From: Clostridiales bacterium
GTDB taxonomy: Bacteria > Bacillota > Clostridia > Christensenellales > Borkfalkiaceae
Length of the DNA: 62,137 nucleotides
NCBI GenBank assembly: GCA_015055865.1
Contig: SVHK01000004.1
Location: 1 to 62,137, forward strand
Direction: 5' to 3'
Below the pieces are notes generated by a model. That model was given only the letters and a program-made list of their open reading frames with translations, did no database searches and was not told the DNA's origin. The stretch's first letter is position 1. Each line of letters begins with the position of its first letter. This document shows positions 7,523-17,207 of this stretch, in pieces. A program made the translations under genes and the position numbers.

Positions 7523-10093
7523 ATGGCGAAAGATTTGAGAATGACGGATAACTTAGAAAAAGCGATGGAAATCGCGCAAAGGGTATCGGGGGAGAACGGC
7601 GCGCACTACGTTGGTAGCGAGCATATGCTCTACGGGTTTTTGTGCTTGAAGGAGTGTACCGCGTGTCAACTTCTTGCGAGCGAAGGGATATTCCTTGCGG
7701 AATACGAAGCAAAATTCCTTGCGACCATCGATAAGCAAAGCGCAATTCAAGGCTTGACGCCGAGAACGGCGACGATGCTCAATACCGCGATGAGAATGGC
7801 GATGGAAGCCGGTATGCAAGCGAGTACCGCGCATTTTTTATTGACTGCGCTCGATAGCGCGACTTGCGTTGCCGTGGATATTATCCGTAATCTTGGCGCG
7901 GACGTTCGCGCGCTCCGTGAAAAGACCCGTCAAACGCTCGTCGAACAAAAATGGAAAAAAGAGATGAATTGGCAAGATAGCGTTGGCGATAAACCCACGT
8001 CCACCCCGTCGCAAACGCCGACCTATCCGATGGAAAAAAGCGGACTTTCTAAAAAGGAAGAAAAAAAGAGCCAAACGAAAGACTATTCTTTATACAATCA
8101 TTCAACTTCCAAGAAAAAGGACGATAAACTTTTGCCTTACGGTATCGACTTGACCGAACGGGCAAAACAAGGTAAAATCGACCCCGTAGTAGGCAGGAAG
8201 AAAGAGATAGAAAAGGTAACGCAAGTGCTTTCGCGCCGTTCCAAGAACAACCCCGTTTTGATAGGCGAACCGGGGGTAGGTAAGAGCGCAATCGTGGAAG
8301 GCTTGGCAAATTTAATCGTAGAAGGAAACGTACCCGAACAGCTTTTGAATAAGCGGTTATTCTCGGTGGATATACCGGGTATGATAGCCGGCGCGAGATA
8401 CCGTGGGGACTTTGAAGAACGGTTGAAAGATTTAGTGGACACGGTGTTGAAAGACGGGGACGTATTGCTTTTTATCGACGAAATTCACACCATCGTAGGC
8501 GCGGGCTCGTCGAGCGATAATTCGATGGACGCGGCGAATATTTTAAAACCTATGCTTGCGCGTGGGGATTTGCAAGTAATCGGCGCGACGACGATTGAAG
8601 AGTATAGGAAATATATCGAAAAGGACGGCGCGTTGGAGCGTAGATTTACGCCCGTGCAAGTGGACGAGCCGTCGATTGACGATGCGATTACTATTTTAAA
8701 AGGCTTACGATTGAAATACGAAGGGCATCACGGCTTGGTGATTACGGACGAATCGATTGAGACGGCGGTAAAACTTTCCGCGCGGTATATCACCGATAGA
8801 TTTTTGCCCGATAAGGCGATTGATTTAATCGACGAGGCGGCGGCGCGCGCAAGAATTACGCTCAACGATAGCGCGGAGATTGAAGAATTAAAAACCGAAC
8901 TCGTAACGCTTGAAGAAAAACAGCGTATGTATAAAAACAACGGCGACTACGCGGTGGCGAACGAACTTTCGCAAGAACGACTTGCGTTGCAGGAAAAAAT
9001 CGTCGCGCTTAAAAAAGCGCAAGCGCCCGAAAAGTTACCCGACGGCAGACTTGCGCTCGGCAAGGAACAGGTCGCGGCAATCGTCAGCGCGAGAATGAAA
9101 ATTCCCTTGATGAAAATTACCCAAGAAGAAGGGGAAAAGTTGATGCGGTTGGAAGACGACCTGCATAAACGCATCATCGGTCAAGAAGAAGGGGTAAGCG
9201 CGGTTGCAAAAGCGATTCGTCGTGCAAGAGCGGGCTTGAAAGACCCGTCCCGTCCCATCGGTTCGTTTATTTTCGTCGGTCCGACGGGGGTAGGGAAAAC
9301 CGACCTTTGCAAAGCGTTGAGCGAAGCGTTGTTCGGTTCGGAAGAACAAATGATTCGCTTGGATATGAGCGAATATATGGAAAAGCAGTCGGTTTCTAAA
9401 TTAATCGGCGCGCCACCGGGCTACGTCGGTTACGACGAAGGGGGCGGTCAGTTGACCGATAAAGTCCGCACGACCCCCTACTGCGTGGTGTTATTCGACG
9501 AAATTGAAAAGGCGCACCCCGACGTGTTCAATTTACTTTTACAAATTTTAGACGACGGCAGATTGACGGATAGTAAGGGCAGGACGGTTAGCTTTAAAAA
9601 CGCGGTCGTGATAATGACGTCCAACGTTGGCGCGTCGATGGCTCGGACGGAAAAGACGGGCGTTTACGGGTTTGGTAGCGACGTGGACGATACGGCGACG
9701 GACGAAAAGCAGTACGACGAAATGAAAGAGAATATCACGACGGCGCTCAAAGAAAAGTTTAAACCGGAATTTTTAAATAGATTGGACGACGTTATCGTGT
9801 TCCACCGTTTAACGGAAGAAAACGCGCGAAAAATCGCGGAAAAGATGGTGGATAAACTCTCCAAACGTTTACTCGAACAACGGGGTATTTCGTTGGTCGT
9901 AACGGCGAGCGCGCTTAAAAAACTCGTTGAAGAAGGGTACGATAGCCAATACGGCGCAAGACCGCTGAAACGGGTCATTCAACGCCGTATTGAAGATAGG
10001 TTATCCGAAGAAATTTTGCTTGGTAAAATCCGTAACGGACAAAAAGTAACGATAGATTATATCGGCAACGGGTTCGTCGTAGACGCGTATTGA
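7523..10093 (+). CDS. clpC: ATP-dependent chaperone/protease subunit ClpC
   Basis: ClpC is an AAA+ unfoldase that feeds arginine-phosphorylated substrates to ClpP. At 856 residues it has an N-terminal double Clp-N domain (about 1-145), a first ATPase with Walker [12 protein letters not shown] (near 247) and Walker B LFIDEIHT, a UVR-type middle coiled region (about 450-490), and a second ATPase with [11 protein letters not shown] (near 585) and [19 protein letters not shown] loop near 713 is in the place of the ClpP-contact loop. The UVR hairpin argues for ClpC over ClpB. aroC follows after 16 bases. Confidence 0.94.
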   Translation: MAKDLRMTDNLEKAMEIAQRVSGENGAHYVGSEHMLYGFLCLKECTACQLLASEGIFLAEYEAKFLATIDKQSAIQGLTPRTATMLNTAMRMAMEAGMQASTAHFLLTALDSATCVAVDIIRNLGADVRALREKTRQTLVEQKWKKEMNWQDSVGDKPTSTPSQTPTYPMEKSGLSKKEEKKSQTKDYSLYNHSTSKKKDDKLLPYGIDLTERAKQGKIDPVVGRKKEIEKVTQVLSRRSKNNPVLIGEPGVGKSAIVEGLANLIVEGNVPEQLLNKRLFSVDIPGMIAGARYRGDFEERLKDLVDTVLKDGDVLLFIDEIHTIVGAGSSSDNSMDAANILKPMLARGDLQVIGATTIEEYRKYIEKDGALERRFTPVQVDEPSIDDAITILKGLRLKYEGHHGLVITDESIETAVKLSARYITDRFLPDKAIDLIDEAAARARITLNDSAEIEELKTELVTLEEKQRMYKNNGDYAVANELSQERLALQEKIVALKKAQAPEKLPDGRLALGKEQVAAIVSARMKIPLMKITQEEGEKLMRLEDDLHKRIIGQEEGVSAVAKAIRRARAGLKDPSRPIGSFIFVGPTGVGKTDLCKALSEALFGSEEQMIRLDMSEYMEKQSVSKLIGAPPGYVGYDEGGGQLTDKVRTTPYCVVLFDEIEKAHPDVFNLLLQILDDGRLTDSKGRTVSFKNAVVIMTSNVGASMARTEKTGVYGFGSDVDDTATDEKQYDEMKENITTALKEKFKPEFLNRLDDVIVFHRLTEENARKIAEKMVDKLSKRLLEQRGISLVVTASALKKLVEEGYDSQYGARPLKRVIQRRIEDRLSEEILLGKIRNGQKVTIDYIGNGFVVDAY

Positions 10094-10109
10094 AGAAGGA
10101 GAAAGGGAT

Positions 10110-11246
10110 ATGAAACTGACGACGGCAGGCGAGAGCCACTCTAAAGCGTTGATTGCGATTATCGAAGGTTTGCCCGCACATTTGAAAGTGGACGAAGATA
10201 AAATCAACGCCGAACTTGCTTTACGCCAACTCGGTTACGGGCGTAGCGCAAGGCAACGAATCGAAAAGGACGAAGTGGTTATTTTATCGGGCGTAAGGTC
10301 GGGCGAAACGCTCGCAAGCCCCGTAACGCTTTGCGTGGTCAACAAGGACTACCAAAATTGGTCGGCTTGTATGGACTCTAAACCTTGTGAACAAACGGAA
10401 ATTGCGAAAAAACGGGTGAGCAAAGTCCGACCCGGACACGCCGACTTGGTGGGGTGTATCAAGTACGAGCAAACGGACGCAAGAAACGTTTTAGAGCGGG
10501 CTTCGGCGCGCGAAACGGCGATACGGGTTGCATCGGGCGTGATTTTTAAGGAATATTTATCCGCGCTCGGCGTGGAAATCGCGTCTTTTACGCGTGCTAT
10601 TTATTCGGTTGCGGACGAAACGGAGTATTCGTTTGATGAGATAAAAACGCTTAAAGATACGCAAACGGGTATGCTTTGTGGTTCGCTCTCCGACCAAGCG
10701 AAAGCAAAAATAGACCAAGCAAAAGCCAACGGCGATACTTTAGGCGGAGTGGTAGAAATCCGCGTGAAAGGATTGAAGAGCGGATTTGGGAGTATGATGA
10801 CGTACTCGCAAAAGTTAGACGCAAGATTGGCCGGCGCGTTAATGGGTATCCAAGCGGTAAAAGGCGTGGAAGTGGGGGCAGGGTTCGCTTTAGCGAATGA
10901 GTTTGGCTCTCAAGCCCACGACGAGATTGCTTTCGACGGCGAAAAATATTATAGACAAACCAACCGTGCAGGCGGAATTGAAGGCGGGACTTCGAACGGC
11001 GAAGAAATCGTCGTAAAAATTGCGATGAAACCGATACCCACGCTCGCAAAGGGCTTGAAAACGGTGGATATTTTAACCAAGACCCAAGCGGTTGCTTGCG
11101 CGGAGCGTAGCGACGTTTGCGCAGTGTTCTCGCTTGGCGTGATTGCGGAAGCGGTCGTCGCGGAAGTATTGGCGACGGCGGTTGCCGAACGGCTTGGTGG
11201 GGATACGATGGCGCAGGTAAAAGAACGGTACGATAAGTTGCCGTAA
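10110..11246 (+). CDS. aroC: Chorismate synthase
   Basis: AroC makes chorismate from EPSP, the last shikimate-pathway step, and needs reduced FMN. The 378-residue sequence has the family signatures GESHSKALIAIIEG at residue 7, GYGRSARQRIE near 47, GHADLVGCIKYEQTDARN near 110, and GGIEGGTSNGEEIVV near 290. An AAGGAG site lies 9 bases before the ATG. It opens the aro cluster although its reaction is the last, and follows clpC closely, which suggests readthrough from the clp promoter. Confidence 0.95.
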   Translation: MKLTTAGESHSKALIAIIEGLPAHLKVDEDKINAELALRQLGYGRSARQRIEKDEVVILSGVRSGETLASPVTLCVVNKDYQNWSACMDSKPCEQTEIAKKRVSKVRPGHADLVGCIKYEQTDARNVLERASARETAIRVASGVIFKEYLSALGVEIASFTRAIYSVADETEYSFDEIKTLKDTQTGMLCGSLSDQAKAKIDQAKANGDTLGGVVEIRVKGLKSGFGSMMTYSQKLDARLAGALMGIQAVKGVEVGAGFALANEFGSQAHDEIAFDGEKYYRQTNRAGGIEGGTSNGEEIVVKIAMKPIPTLAKGLKTVDILTKTQAVACAERSDVCAVFSLGVIAEAVVAEVLATAVAERLGGDTMAQVKERYDKLP

Positions 11247-11257
11247 AAAGGTAGGCT

Positions 11258-12310
11258 ATGCGAGAAATTTTTATAAACGCGGAAAACAGAATCCTGATAG
11301 AAAACGGGTGCGCCAAAACAATCGGCGCGCTTCGCTTAGACTATAAAAATTTCCTTGTAACCGATTCCAACGTATACGCGCTTTACTCTGAGTTTTTAAA
11401 CGAGTATTTTGACAAGGACGAAATTTACGTTTTGCGCGCAGGCGAAGAAAGTAAAAATTTTTCCGTTCTTGAACGAATTTTAGAGAAAATGGCGCAGGCA
11501 GGGTTGCAAAGAAACTCTAAACTTTTCGCCGTCGGGGGCGGAGTCGTGGGGGATATAGCTGGGTTGTCTGCGTCCCTTTATATGCGCGGTATTCCCTATA
11601 TCCAAATCCCGACCACGTTGCTTGCTCAAATCGACAGTAGCGTTGGGGGGAAAACGGCAATCGATTTTTTGGGCGTGAAAAATTTAATCGGCGCGTTTTA
11701 TCAACCGACTCAAACGCTTATCGATACTTGCTTTTTACAAACTTTGCCCGACCGTGAATGGAAAAGCGGTTTTGGGGAATTAATCAAATACGGCGGTTTA
11801 AACGGAGAGATTTTCCGTTTATTAGAGCAAAATATCGACGGGATTTTAAACAAAGATTTAAGTCTTTTAAACGAATTAATTTACGCTTGTATTGCGCATA
11901 AAGCAGGGGTAGTCGCTCGCGACGAAAAGGAAGAAAACGAGAGAAAATCTCTGAATTTAGGACATACGACGGGGCACGCGATTGAAAGTTATTTTACGCT
12001 TTCGCACGGCGAAAGCGTGCTGTACGGGTTGGCGTTGGAAACGCTTACTGCTATGCGGTTAGGCGTTTGCGAAAAGGAGTACGGCGCTAGATTTTTATCG
12101 CTCGTCAAAAAAGTTTTGAAGAGTTTGCCGTATGAAAAAATTGAGACTTCAAACGTGGACGAATGGGCGAAAAAAGTAAAATACGACAAGAAAAACCGAT
12201 TGGATAAAATAACGCTCGTCGTGATAAAAAAAGTGAACGAATGGACGAAAATTGAGCTTAGTTTTGACGAGTACGTCACGGAAATGAAAAACTCCGTTCA
12301 AAGTTTTTAA
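11258..12310 (+). CDS. aroB: 3-dehydroquinate synthase
   Basis: AroB cyclises DAHP to 3-dehydroquinate using NAD and a divalent metal. The NAD-binding motif GGGVVGDIAG is near residue 88, followed by QIPTTLLAQIDSSVGGKTAI, and metal ligands include the histidine in LGHTTGHAIES near 232. The 350-residue length is typical. The start follows an AGGTAGG-like site. It lies 11 bases after aroC. No DAHP synthase gene is in the window, so the first pathway enzyme must be elsewhere. Confidence 0.95.
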   Translation: MREIFINAENRILIENGCAKTIGALRLDYKNFLVTDSNVYALYSEFLNEYFDKDEIYVLRAGEESKNFSVLERILEKMAQAGLQRNSKLFAVGGGVVGDIAGLSASLYMRGIPYIQIPTTLLAQIDSSVGGKTAIDFLGVKNLIGAFYQPTQTLIDTCFLQTLPDREWKSGFGELIKYGGLNGEIFRLLEQNIDGILNKDLSLLNELIYACIAHKAGVVARDEKEENERKSLNLGHTTGHAIESYFTLSHGESVLYGLALETLTAMRLGVCEKEYGARFLSLVKKVLKSLPYEKIETSNVDEWAKKVKYDKKNRLDKITLVVIKKVNEWTKIELSFDEYVTEMKNSVQSF

Positions 12311-12330
12311 CGAGAAAAAGGATAGCAGGT

Positions 12331-13572
12331 ATGCGTTTTATTAAACCGATTGACAAATTCGACGGAGAGTTTACCTTTTCGGGCGACAAATCGATTACCC
12401 ACCGCGCGATTATGCTCAACGCTATCGCGCGCGGGACGGCTATCGTCAAAAATTCGGCGCTTGGCGAAGATTGTTTGGCGACCTGCTTGGCGATGGAACG
12501 GTTGGGTGCGAAAATAGAACGCATAGAAAACGGTTTAAAAATTACGGGCGCGGAAAAATTAAACGACGAACAAGAAATTAATTGCCAAAATTCCGCAACG
12601 ACCTTACGGCTTTTGACGGGGCTTTTGGTAGGGAAAGGCGTGAGTGCGAAACTTTACGGGGATAATTCCCTTTCTGCTCGTCCGATGGAACGGCTTGCAG
12701 AGCCGTTGCGCGCGGTAGGCGCAAAGGTGCAAACGACGAACGGAAAACCGCCCGTGCACGTGGAAAAATCGACGGTTTTAGGCGGAGAAGTGTCGTTAAA
12801 AGTACCGTCGGCGCAAGTAAAAAGCGCGTTGCTTTTAGCAGGTTTGAACGGGAAAAATCCGATAAAAGTAATCGAAACGCAACCTACGCGCGACCATACC
12901 GAGCGTATGCTGGAAAATATGGGCGCGAATATTCTTCGTGGAGAAAAGGAAATAATCCTTTCAAAAAGCGAATTGAAAGCGACTGACGTGGAAGTGCCTG
13001 CGGACATTTCGTCCGCGAGTTATTTTATGGCGTTGGGCGCGTTAAAGGGTCGGGTTACGTGTAAAAACGTCGGCGTAAATAGGACGCGGACGGGTATTTT
13101 TAAAGCGTTTGATAAGCTTGGCGTAAAGTATTCGATTAACGATTTGCGAACTGTTTGCGGAGAAGAAATCGCGGACGTTCTCGTTGAAAAATCCGCCCTT
13201 CAACCCATTCAATTAACCGCAGACGCTACGATGATAGACGAGTTGCCCTTAATTGCGCTCCTTTGCGCGTTTGCAAACGGTGAGAGCCGAATTACGGGCG
13301 CGGAAGAATTGAAATATAAGGAAAGTAACCGAATTTTAGCGACGGCGCAATTAATCAATTCGCTGGGCGGAGTTTGCGTTCCGACTATAGACGGTTTTAT
13401 TATCGAAGGCAAGGGTGGACTTGCAGGCGGGAAAGTGGAAGGCTTGTCCGACCATAGAATTACGATGACGGGCGCGATTGGTTTGCTTGCGTCGGAAACG
13501 GGGGGCGAGCTTTACTCGGATAAATCCTGCGCGGTGTCCTTCCCCGATTTCTTTGACAAATTAGGTGTTTGA
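12331..13572 (+). CDS. aroA: EPSP synthase (3-phosphoshikimate 1-carboxyvinyltransferase)
   Basis: AroA transfers enolpyruvate from PEP to shikimate 3-phosphate. The 413-residue protein has the substrate-binding motifs SGDKSITHRA near residue 18, NSATTLRLLTG near 88, ADISSASYFM near 224, KESNRI near 330 and DHRITM near 373. The fourth position of the second motif is Ala-Thr rather than the common GNAGT, as in many class II enzymes. It ends 11 bases before the preferred aroE start. Confidence 0.94.
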   Translation: MRFIKPIDKFDGEFTFSGDKSITHRAIMLNAIARGTAIVKNSALGEDCLATCLAMERLGAKIERIENGLKITGAEKLNDEQEINCQNSATTLRLLTGLLVGKGVSAKLYGDNSLSARPMERLAEPLRAVGAKVQTTNGKPPVHVEKSTVLGGEVSLKVPSAQVKSALLLAGLNGKNPIKVIETQPTRDHTERMLENMGANILRGEKEIILSKSELKATDVEVPADISSASYFMALGALKGRVTCKNVGVNRTRTGIFKAFDKLGVKYSINDLRTVCGEEIADVLVEKSALQPIQLTADATMIDELPLIALLCAFANGESRITGAEELKYKESNRILATAQLINSLGGVCVPTIDGFIIEGKGGLAGGKVEGLSDHRITMTGAIGLLASETGGELYSDKSCAVSFPDFFDKLGV

Positions 13573-13583
13573 CGGGGGTAGGT

Positions 13584-14399
13584 ATGGCGCGAATAAAAAT
13601 AAAATTAGCCTTAATCGGCGCGAACGTGGGCAATTCGTTTAGCTTAGATATTCATCGCTTTATCTTGGATAAATGGGGGTACGATTGCGAATACGAACTA
13701 ATTAGCGTGGCGGTAGACGAATTTCCAAACGCGGTACGCCGTTTAATAGGCGATTTCGACGGGTTTAACGTTACCATTCCTTATAAACGCGAGATTATGG
13801 CGTATTTGGACGAAATCGTAGGTGACGCCTTTGAAGTGGGGTCGGTCAATACCGTCGTTTGCGACGAAAGAAAAGGCTACAATACCGACGGGGTAGGGTT
13901 TTCTCTCGCGCTTGAAAGGGCGGGCGTGGAACTCTTGAATAAACGAGTTTTGGTGCTTGGCGCAGGCGGAGCAGGTCGGAGCGTGGCGAAAGCGTGTAAG
14001 GACAAGGGCGCGCAAGTTTGGGCGTACCGCAGGGATAGAGAAAAGCTCAAAGAGTTTTGTTTGGAGCTTGGCGTGAACGAGTGTCAAGGGTTAGAGAACG
14101 CGGAATTTGATATTATCGTCAACGCGACGGGGGTAGGTTCAAAAGTGGATTTGGGCGTTTCCCCAATAGGCGATAGCGCGTTTGAAAAAGCGGAGTGGGC
14201 AATCGAGCTTGCGTATAATCCAAGCGAAACGGAATTTTTACGATTGGCGAAAAGTAAGGGCGCGAATACGCTGAACGGGTTTGCGATGCTCTTTTTTCAA
14301 GCTTATTACGCCGATTGTTTATACTTGAAAAAAACGCCGTCCAAACGAGAAATGGACGAGCTCTATAAGGAGTGGATTTATGAAATTTTTAATCATTAA
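13584..14399 (+). CDS. aroE: Shikimate dehydrogenase
   Basis: AroE reduces 3-dehydroshikimate to shikimate with NADPH. Substrate residues are in NSFSLDIHRF near the N-terminus, the catalytic Lys in NVTIPYKREI near 56, and the Asp in YNTDGVGF near 95. The NADP fold VLVLGAGGAGRS is near 120, followed by YRRDREK, the basic stretch that selects NADP. I chose the ATG at 13584 because GGGGTAGGT lies just upstream; a TTG at 13569 overlapping the aroA stop is the alternative. The protein is 271 residues. Confidence 0.92.
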   Translation: MARIKIKLALIGANVGNSFSLDIHRFILDKWGYDCEYELISVAVDEFPNAVRRLIGDFDGFNVTIPYKREIMAYLDEIVGDAFEVGSVNTVVCDERKGYNTDGVGFSLALERAGVELLNKRVLVLGAGGAGRSVAKACKDKGAQVWAYRRDREKLKEFCLELGVNECQGLENAEFDIIVNATGVGSKVDLGVSPIGDSAFEKAEWAIELAYNPSETEFLRLAKSKGANTLNGFAMLFFQAYYADCLYLKKTPSKREMDELYKEWIYEIFNH

Positions 14400-14826
14400 C
14401 GGGGTAAATTTAAACCTTACAGGCAAACGCGAAACTTCCGTTTACGGCACGAATACGCTTGAAGAAATCAACGCGTATATACGGGCGTATTGCGAGGTGG
14501 GGGAAGATAGCGTAGAGTTTTATCAAACGAATATTGAAGGGGAAATTTGTAACAAGCTCCACGAAGCGTTTTTAGAAAAGAAATACGACGGTATTTTGCT
14601 CAACGCAGGCGCTTATACCCATTATAGTTACGCCATTCGCGACGCGATTTCCGCGATTGATATTCCCGTAGTCGAAGTGCATATGTCTAACGTACACGCG
14701 CGCGAAGAATTTAGAAAGACGAGCGTTTTGAGTGAAGTTTGCGTAGGGACGGTTTGCGGGTTTGGCGCAGGTAGCTATATCGCAGGGCTCGTTGGACTTT
14801 GCGAAATGCTCGCTAAAAACGAATGA
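14380..14826 (+). CDS. aroQ: 3-dehydroquinate dehydratase, type II
   Basis: This is the small type II enzyme that dehydrates 3-dehydroquinate. Motifs are INGVNLNLTGKRETSVYG at the start, including the catalytic Tyr, QTNIEGEI near 48, LNAGAYTHYSYAIRDAI near 73, and VEVHMSNVHAREEFR near 96, with the catalytic His. Residue NGV replaces the usual NGP. The gene overlaps aroE by 20 bases and uses an AAGGAG site inside aroE, so the two are translationally coupled. Confidence 0.94.
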   Translation: MKFLIINGVNLNLTGKRETSVYGTNTLEEINAYIRAYCEVGEDSVEFYQTNIEGEICNKLHEAFLEKKYDGILLNAGAYTHYSYAIRDAISAIDIPVVEVHMSNVHAREEFRKTSVLSEVCVGTVCGFGAGSYIAGLVGLCEMLAKNE

Positions 14827-15335
14827 ATATCGTATTGATAGGTTTTTCCGGCGCAGGGAAAACGGTTATCGGCGAAAGCTTGGCGAAAAAAATCGGTTGG
14901 GAATGGGTAGATACCGATAAAATCATTCAAGCGAAGTACGGAAAAATTACCGAGATTTTTGATAAAAAGGGCGAAGAATATTTCCGAGCGTTGGAAAGAG
15001 AAAGGGTAAAAGAACTTTCTTTAAAAAACAATTTAGTTGTTTCAACGGGCGGTGGACTTATCGCAAGCGAAGAAAACGCGGTTGCGCTTAAGAAAACGGG
15101 CAAGGTTTTGTATTTGAAGGCGAACGCGGAAACGCTTTTTTCGCGTATAAACGGTTGTCAGGATAGACCGCTTTTACTCGGCGAAAGGGGTTGTGAAAAA
15201 TTTTATTCTTTGCTTAAAAGTCGTTTGCCTATTTACGAAAAGCAAGCGGATTTCGTTTTGGAAACGGACGGACTTTCCGTTCAAAAAAGCGTGGAAAAAG
15301 CGGTGGAAATTTTACAAAACAACGGGGTATTATAA
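14823..15335 (+). CDS. aroK: Shikimate kinase
   Basis: AroK phosphorylates shikimate with ATP. The P-loop GFSGAGKTVIGESLA starts at residue 7, the DTDKII Asp follows near 33, the FRALERE arginine is near 58, and VSTGGGLI near 75 is the substrate-binding glycine motif. The LID arginine is in GCQDRPLL. At 170 residues it is a normal stand-alone kinase. Its ATGA start overlaps the aroQ stop by four bases. Confidence 0.94.
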   Translation: MNIVLIGFSGAGKTVIGESLAKKIGWEWVDTDKIIQAKYGKITEIFDKKGEEYFRALERERVKELSLKNNLVVSTGGGLIASEENAVALKKTGKVLYLKANAETLFSRINGCQDRPLLLGERGCEKFYSLLKSRLPIYEKQADFVLETDGLSVQKSVEKAVEILQNNGVL

Positions 15336-15350
15336 AGGGGCAGGTACGAG

Positions 15351-16046
15351 ATGAAAAAGGTTTTAATCACGGGCGGTACGCGCGGTATCGGGAAGGCAAT
15401 CGCTCTTAGATTTATTAAAAAAGGTTATCGCGTTTGCGTTACCTATTCCAAAGACGAAGAATCGGCGACGAAAATGCGCGAGATGGGCGTGGAAACGTAT
15501 AAATGCGACGTGAGAAAGGAAAATGATATAAAATCGCTTTTTCAACGGTTCGGCGCGGTCGATATTCTTGTCAATAACGCAGGCGTATCGCTTATAAAAT
15601 TAACGCAGGACGTAAGCGCAGACGAGTGGGACGACTTGTTCGCCGTCAACGTGCGTGGCGCGTTTTTGTGTAGTCGCGAAGCAATAAAGGGTATGCTTTC
15701 CAATCAAAAAGGGCTGATCGTGAATATTTCGTCCGTTTGGGGGGAAGTCGGAGCGAGTTGCGAAACGGCGTATTCGGCAAGCAAGAGCGCGTTAATCGGT
15801 TTTACCAAAGCGCTTGCAAAAGAGCTTGCGCCGAGCGGTATTCGAGTGAATTGTATCTCGCCTGGAGTGATTGATACGAAGATGAACGAACATTTTTCTC
15901 AAGACGACTTAGCGCTGATTAAAGAAGAGATTCCCGTTGGTAGATTGGGAAAAAGCGAAGAAATCGCGTCGGCGGTCACCTTTTTGGAAGAAAACGAATA
16001 TATCACGGGCGTGGACCTTCCCGTCGGCGGTGGGTTCGGTTTTTAA
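15351..16046 (+). CDS. Short-chain dehydrogenase/reductase, FabG-like
   Basis: The 231-residue protein is a classical SDR: cofactor motif TGGTRGIGKA at residue 7, DVRKEND and NNAG near 81, catalytic Ser in NISSVWG, Tyr-Lys in YSASKSA near 143, and NCISPGVIDT. It resembles 3-oxoacyl-ACP reductases and is about 15 residues shorter than FabG. No other fatty-acid genes are nearby; its place at the end of the aro run is unexplained. Start and binding site carry the recurring motif GGGGCAGGTACGAGATG. The last 27 bases recur at 17329-17355 with one mismatch. Confidence 0.88.
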   Translation: MKKVLITGGTRGIGKAIALRFIKKGYRVCVTYSKDEESATKMREMGVETYKCDVRKENDIKSLFQRFGAVDILVNNAGVSLIKLTQDVSADEWDDLFAVNVRGAFLCSREAIKGMLSNQKGLIVNISSVWGEVGASCETAYSASKSALIGFTKALAKELAPSGIRVNCISPGVIDTKMNEHFSQDDLALIKEEIPVGRLGKSEEIASAVTFLEENEYITGVDLPVGGGFGF

Positions 16047-16140
16047 TTTTGGCGCAGTCGCGCCATTTGGTTGATTTTTGAACCGCCGTTTAAAGAACGG
16101 TTCGCAACAAATAGAAAATAGTTTCTGCGAAAAAATGATA

Positions 16141-16184
16141 TACACCTCCAAAAGTTTGTCTTACTTTTGGAGGTGTAAGTTTTA
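16141..16184 (+). terminator. Terminator between the SDR gene and the DUF2089 gene
   Basis: A perfect 14-base-pair stem (16141-16154 with 16164-16177, loop TTTGTCTTA) is followed by a T-rich stretch. A weaker hairpin TGGCGC-AGTC-GCGCCA at 16050-16065 sits closer to the SDR stop. The 279-base gap 16047-16325 otherwise holds only an AT-rich promoter region. Confidence 0.85.
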
Positions 16185-16264
16185 TTAAAATACAATAAAA
16201 TGTGTAAAAAGTAAAATAGGAATAAAAAATTTTAATACATTTACAAAAAAGCGGTTAAAAATAA

Positions 16265-16293
16265 TTGACTTTTATTTTTATTTGTGTTATCCT
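16265..16293 (+). promoter_or_regulatory. Promoter of the DUF2089 gene
   Basis: TTGACT (16265-16270) and TATCCT (16288-16293) are 17 bases apart in an AT-rich stretch. Transcription would start near 16300, and GGAGGAG lies 11 bases before the ATG. Confidence 0.7.
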
Positions 16294-16325
16294 AATAATG
16301 CAAATAAGTGGAGGAGACATAAAAA

Positions 16326-17072
16326 ATGGCAAAAAAATTATTAAGAAAGTGTCCTGCTTGTGGAGACGAATTAAAGATTTCTAGGGTTTCTTGTAGGAGT
16401 TGCGGAATTGAAATTTGTGGAGATTTTGAAACGGACGGCTTTTTGGCGTTGGATAACGACGATTTATCCTTTATTCAAGAGTTCTTAGCTTGTGAGGGAA
16501 ATATATCTAAAATGCAAGCAGAGACAAAAGATACTTATAATACGATTAAAAATAAATTGAACGCAATTAATAAAAAACTAGGAAGTGAAAAAAAGGAGGA
16601 ATTTGATATGAGAAATTTATTCGAAAAGAAAGAAAGCAAGGTTGTTCGAACATTAAAGGAAAAGATTTATGCTTCTGGCGGTAAGGCTCTAATGCCTGTA
16701 TTAAAAGGAGAGCCGGTTCCTTTTTGGCTTTCCTCAACACAGTTGGGGTTTGAGTCGGCTGGACTTAAAAGATTTATTTTTGAGTGGGAGGTTTTTGATG
16801 CCATCGTAAAAAGAGCAAATGAGTTGGGCGGTAAGATGTATCGAGGAGATAGTGCGGCTCAAAGCGGAGCGAGAATAGGGAGCGAGCAACTTCCCGTAAC
16901 AACGATTGATGGATTTATATCTACGGAATTTTATGGGGCAGAGATAGGAGATACCGCATTGAGACGTTCTACGTATTTTTCAGGAATATTAGCTTGGGCA
17001 GGTATTGTTACGAACCATAGAAGTCAAGGGCAGGGAGGCTTTATTACCGTTAACCCTGAATTTAGAAAATAA
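16326..17072 (+). CDS. DUF2089-type zinc-ribbon/helix-turn-helix protein with an unrecognised C-terminal domain
   Basis: Residues 1-85 match the DUF2089 pattern: a zinc ribbon with CPAC and CRSCG near residues 9 and 23, then a helix-turn-helix (LSFIQEFLACEGNISKMQ, NTIKNKLNAINKKLG). Residues 105-248 are a separate domain I do not recognise, with ALMPVLKGEPVPFWLSS, EWEVFDAIVKRANELGG and a C-terminal GQGGFITVNPEFRK. The N-terminus suggests a DNA-binding regulator. The gene is more AT-rich than its neighbours and lies in a cassette bounded by duplicated DNA, so recent acquisition is likely. Its target is unknown. Confidence 0.75.
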   Translation: MAKKLLRKCPACGDELKISRVSCRSCGIEICGDFETDGFLALDNDDLSFIQEFLACEGNISKMQAETKDTYNTIKNKLNAINKKLGSEKKEEFDMRNLFEKKESKVVRTLKEKIYASGGKALMPVLKGEPVPFWLSSTQLGFESAGLKRFIFEWEVFDAIVKRANELGGKMYRGDSAAQSGARIGSEQLPVTTIDGFISTEFYGAEIGDTALRRSTYFSGILAWAGIVTNHRSQGQGGFITVNPEFRK

Positions 17073-17139
17073 TTAAAGACAATATGCTGTGATATAAATT
17101 GTTAAAGAGTGTATTTTTGCCATTTTTAGTAAACTTTAA

Positions 17140-17179
17140 ATATCCCTCAAAGCCAAGGGCTTTGAGGGATATAATTTTT
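17140..17179 (+). terminator. Terminator after the DUF2089 gene
   Basis: A perfect 15-base-pair stem ATATCCCTCAAAGCC (17140-17154) / its complement (17158-17172) has a three-base loop and is followed by AATTTTTA. Confidence 0.88.
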
Positions 17180-17207
17180 ATTCGTTATAAACTTGAATAC
17201 GTCGTAC

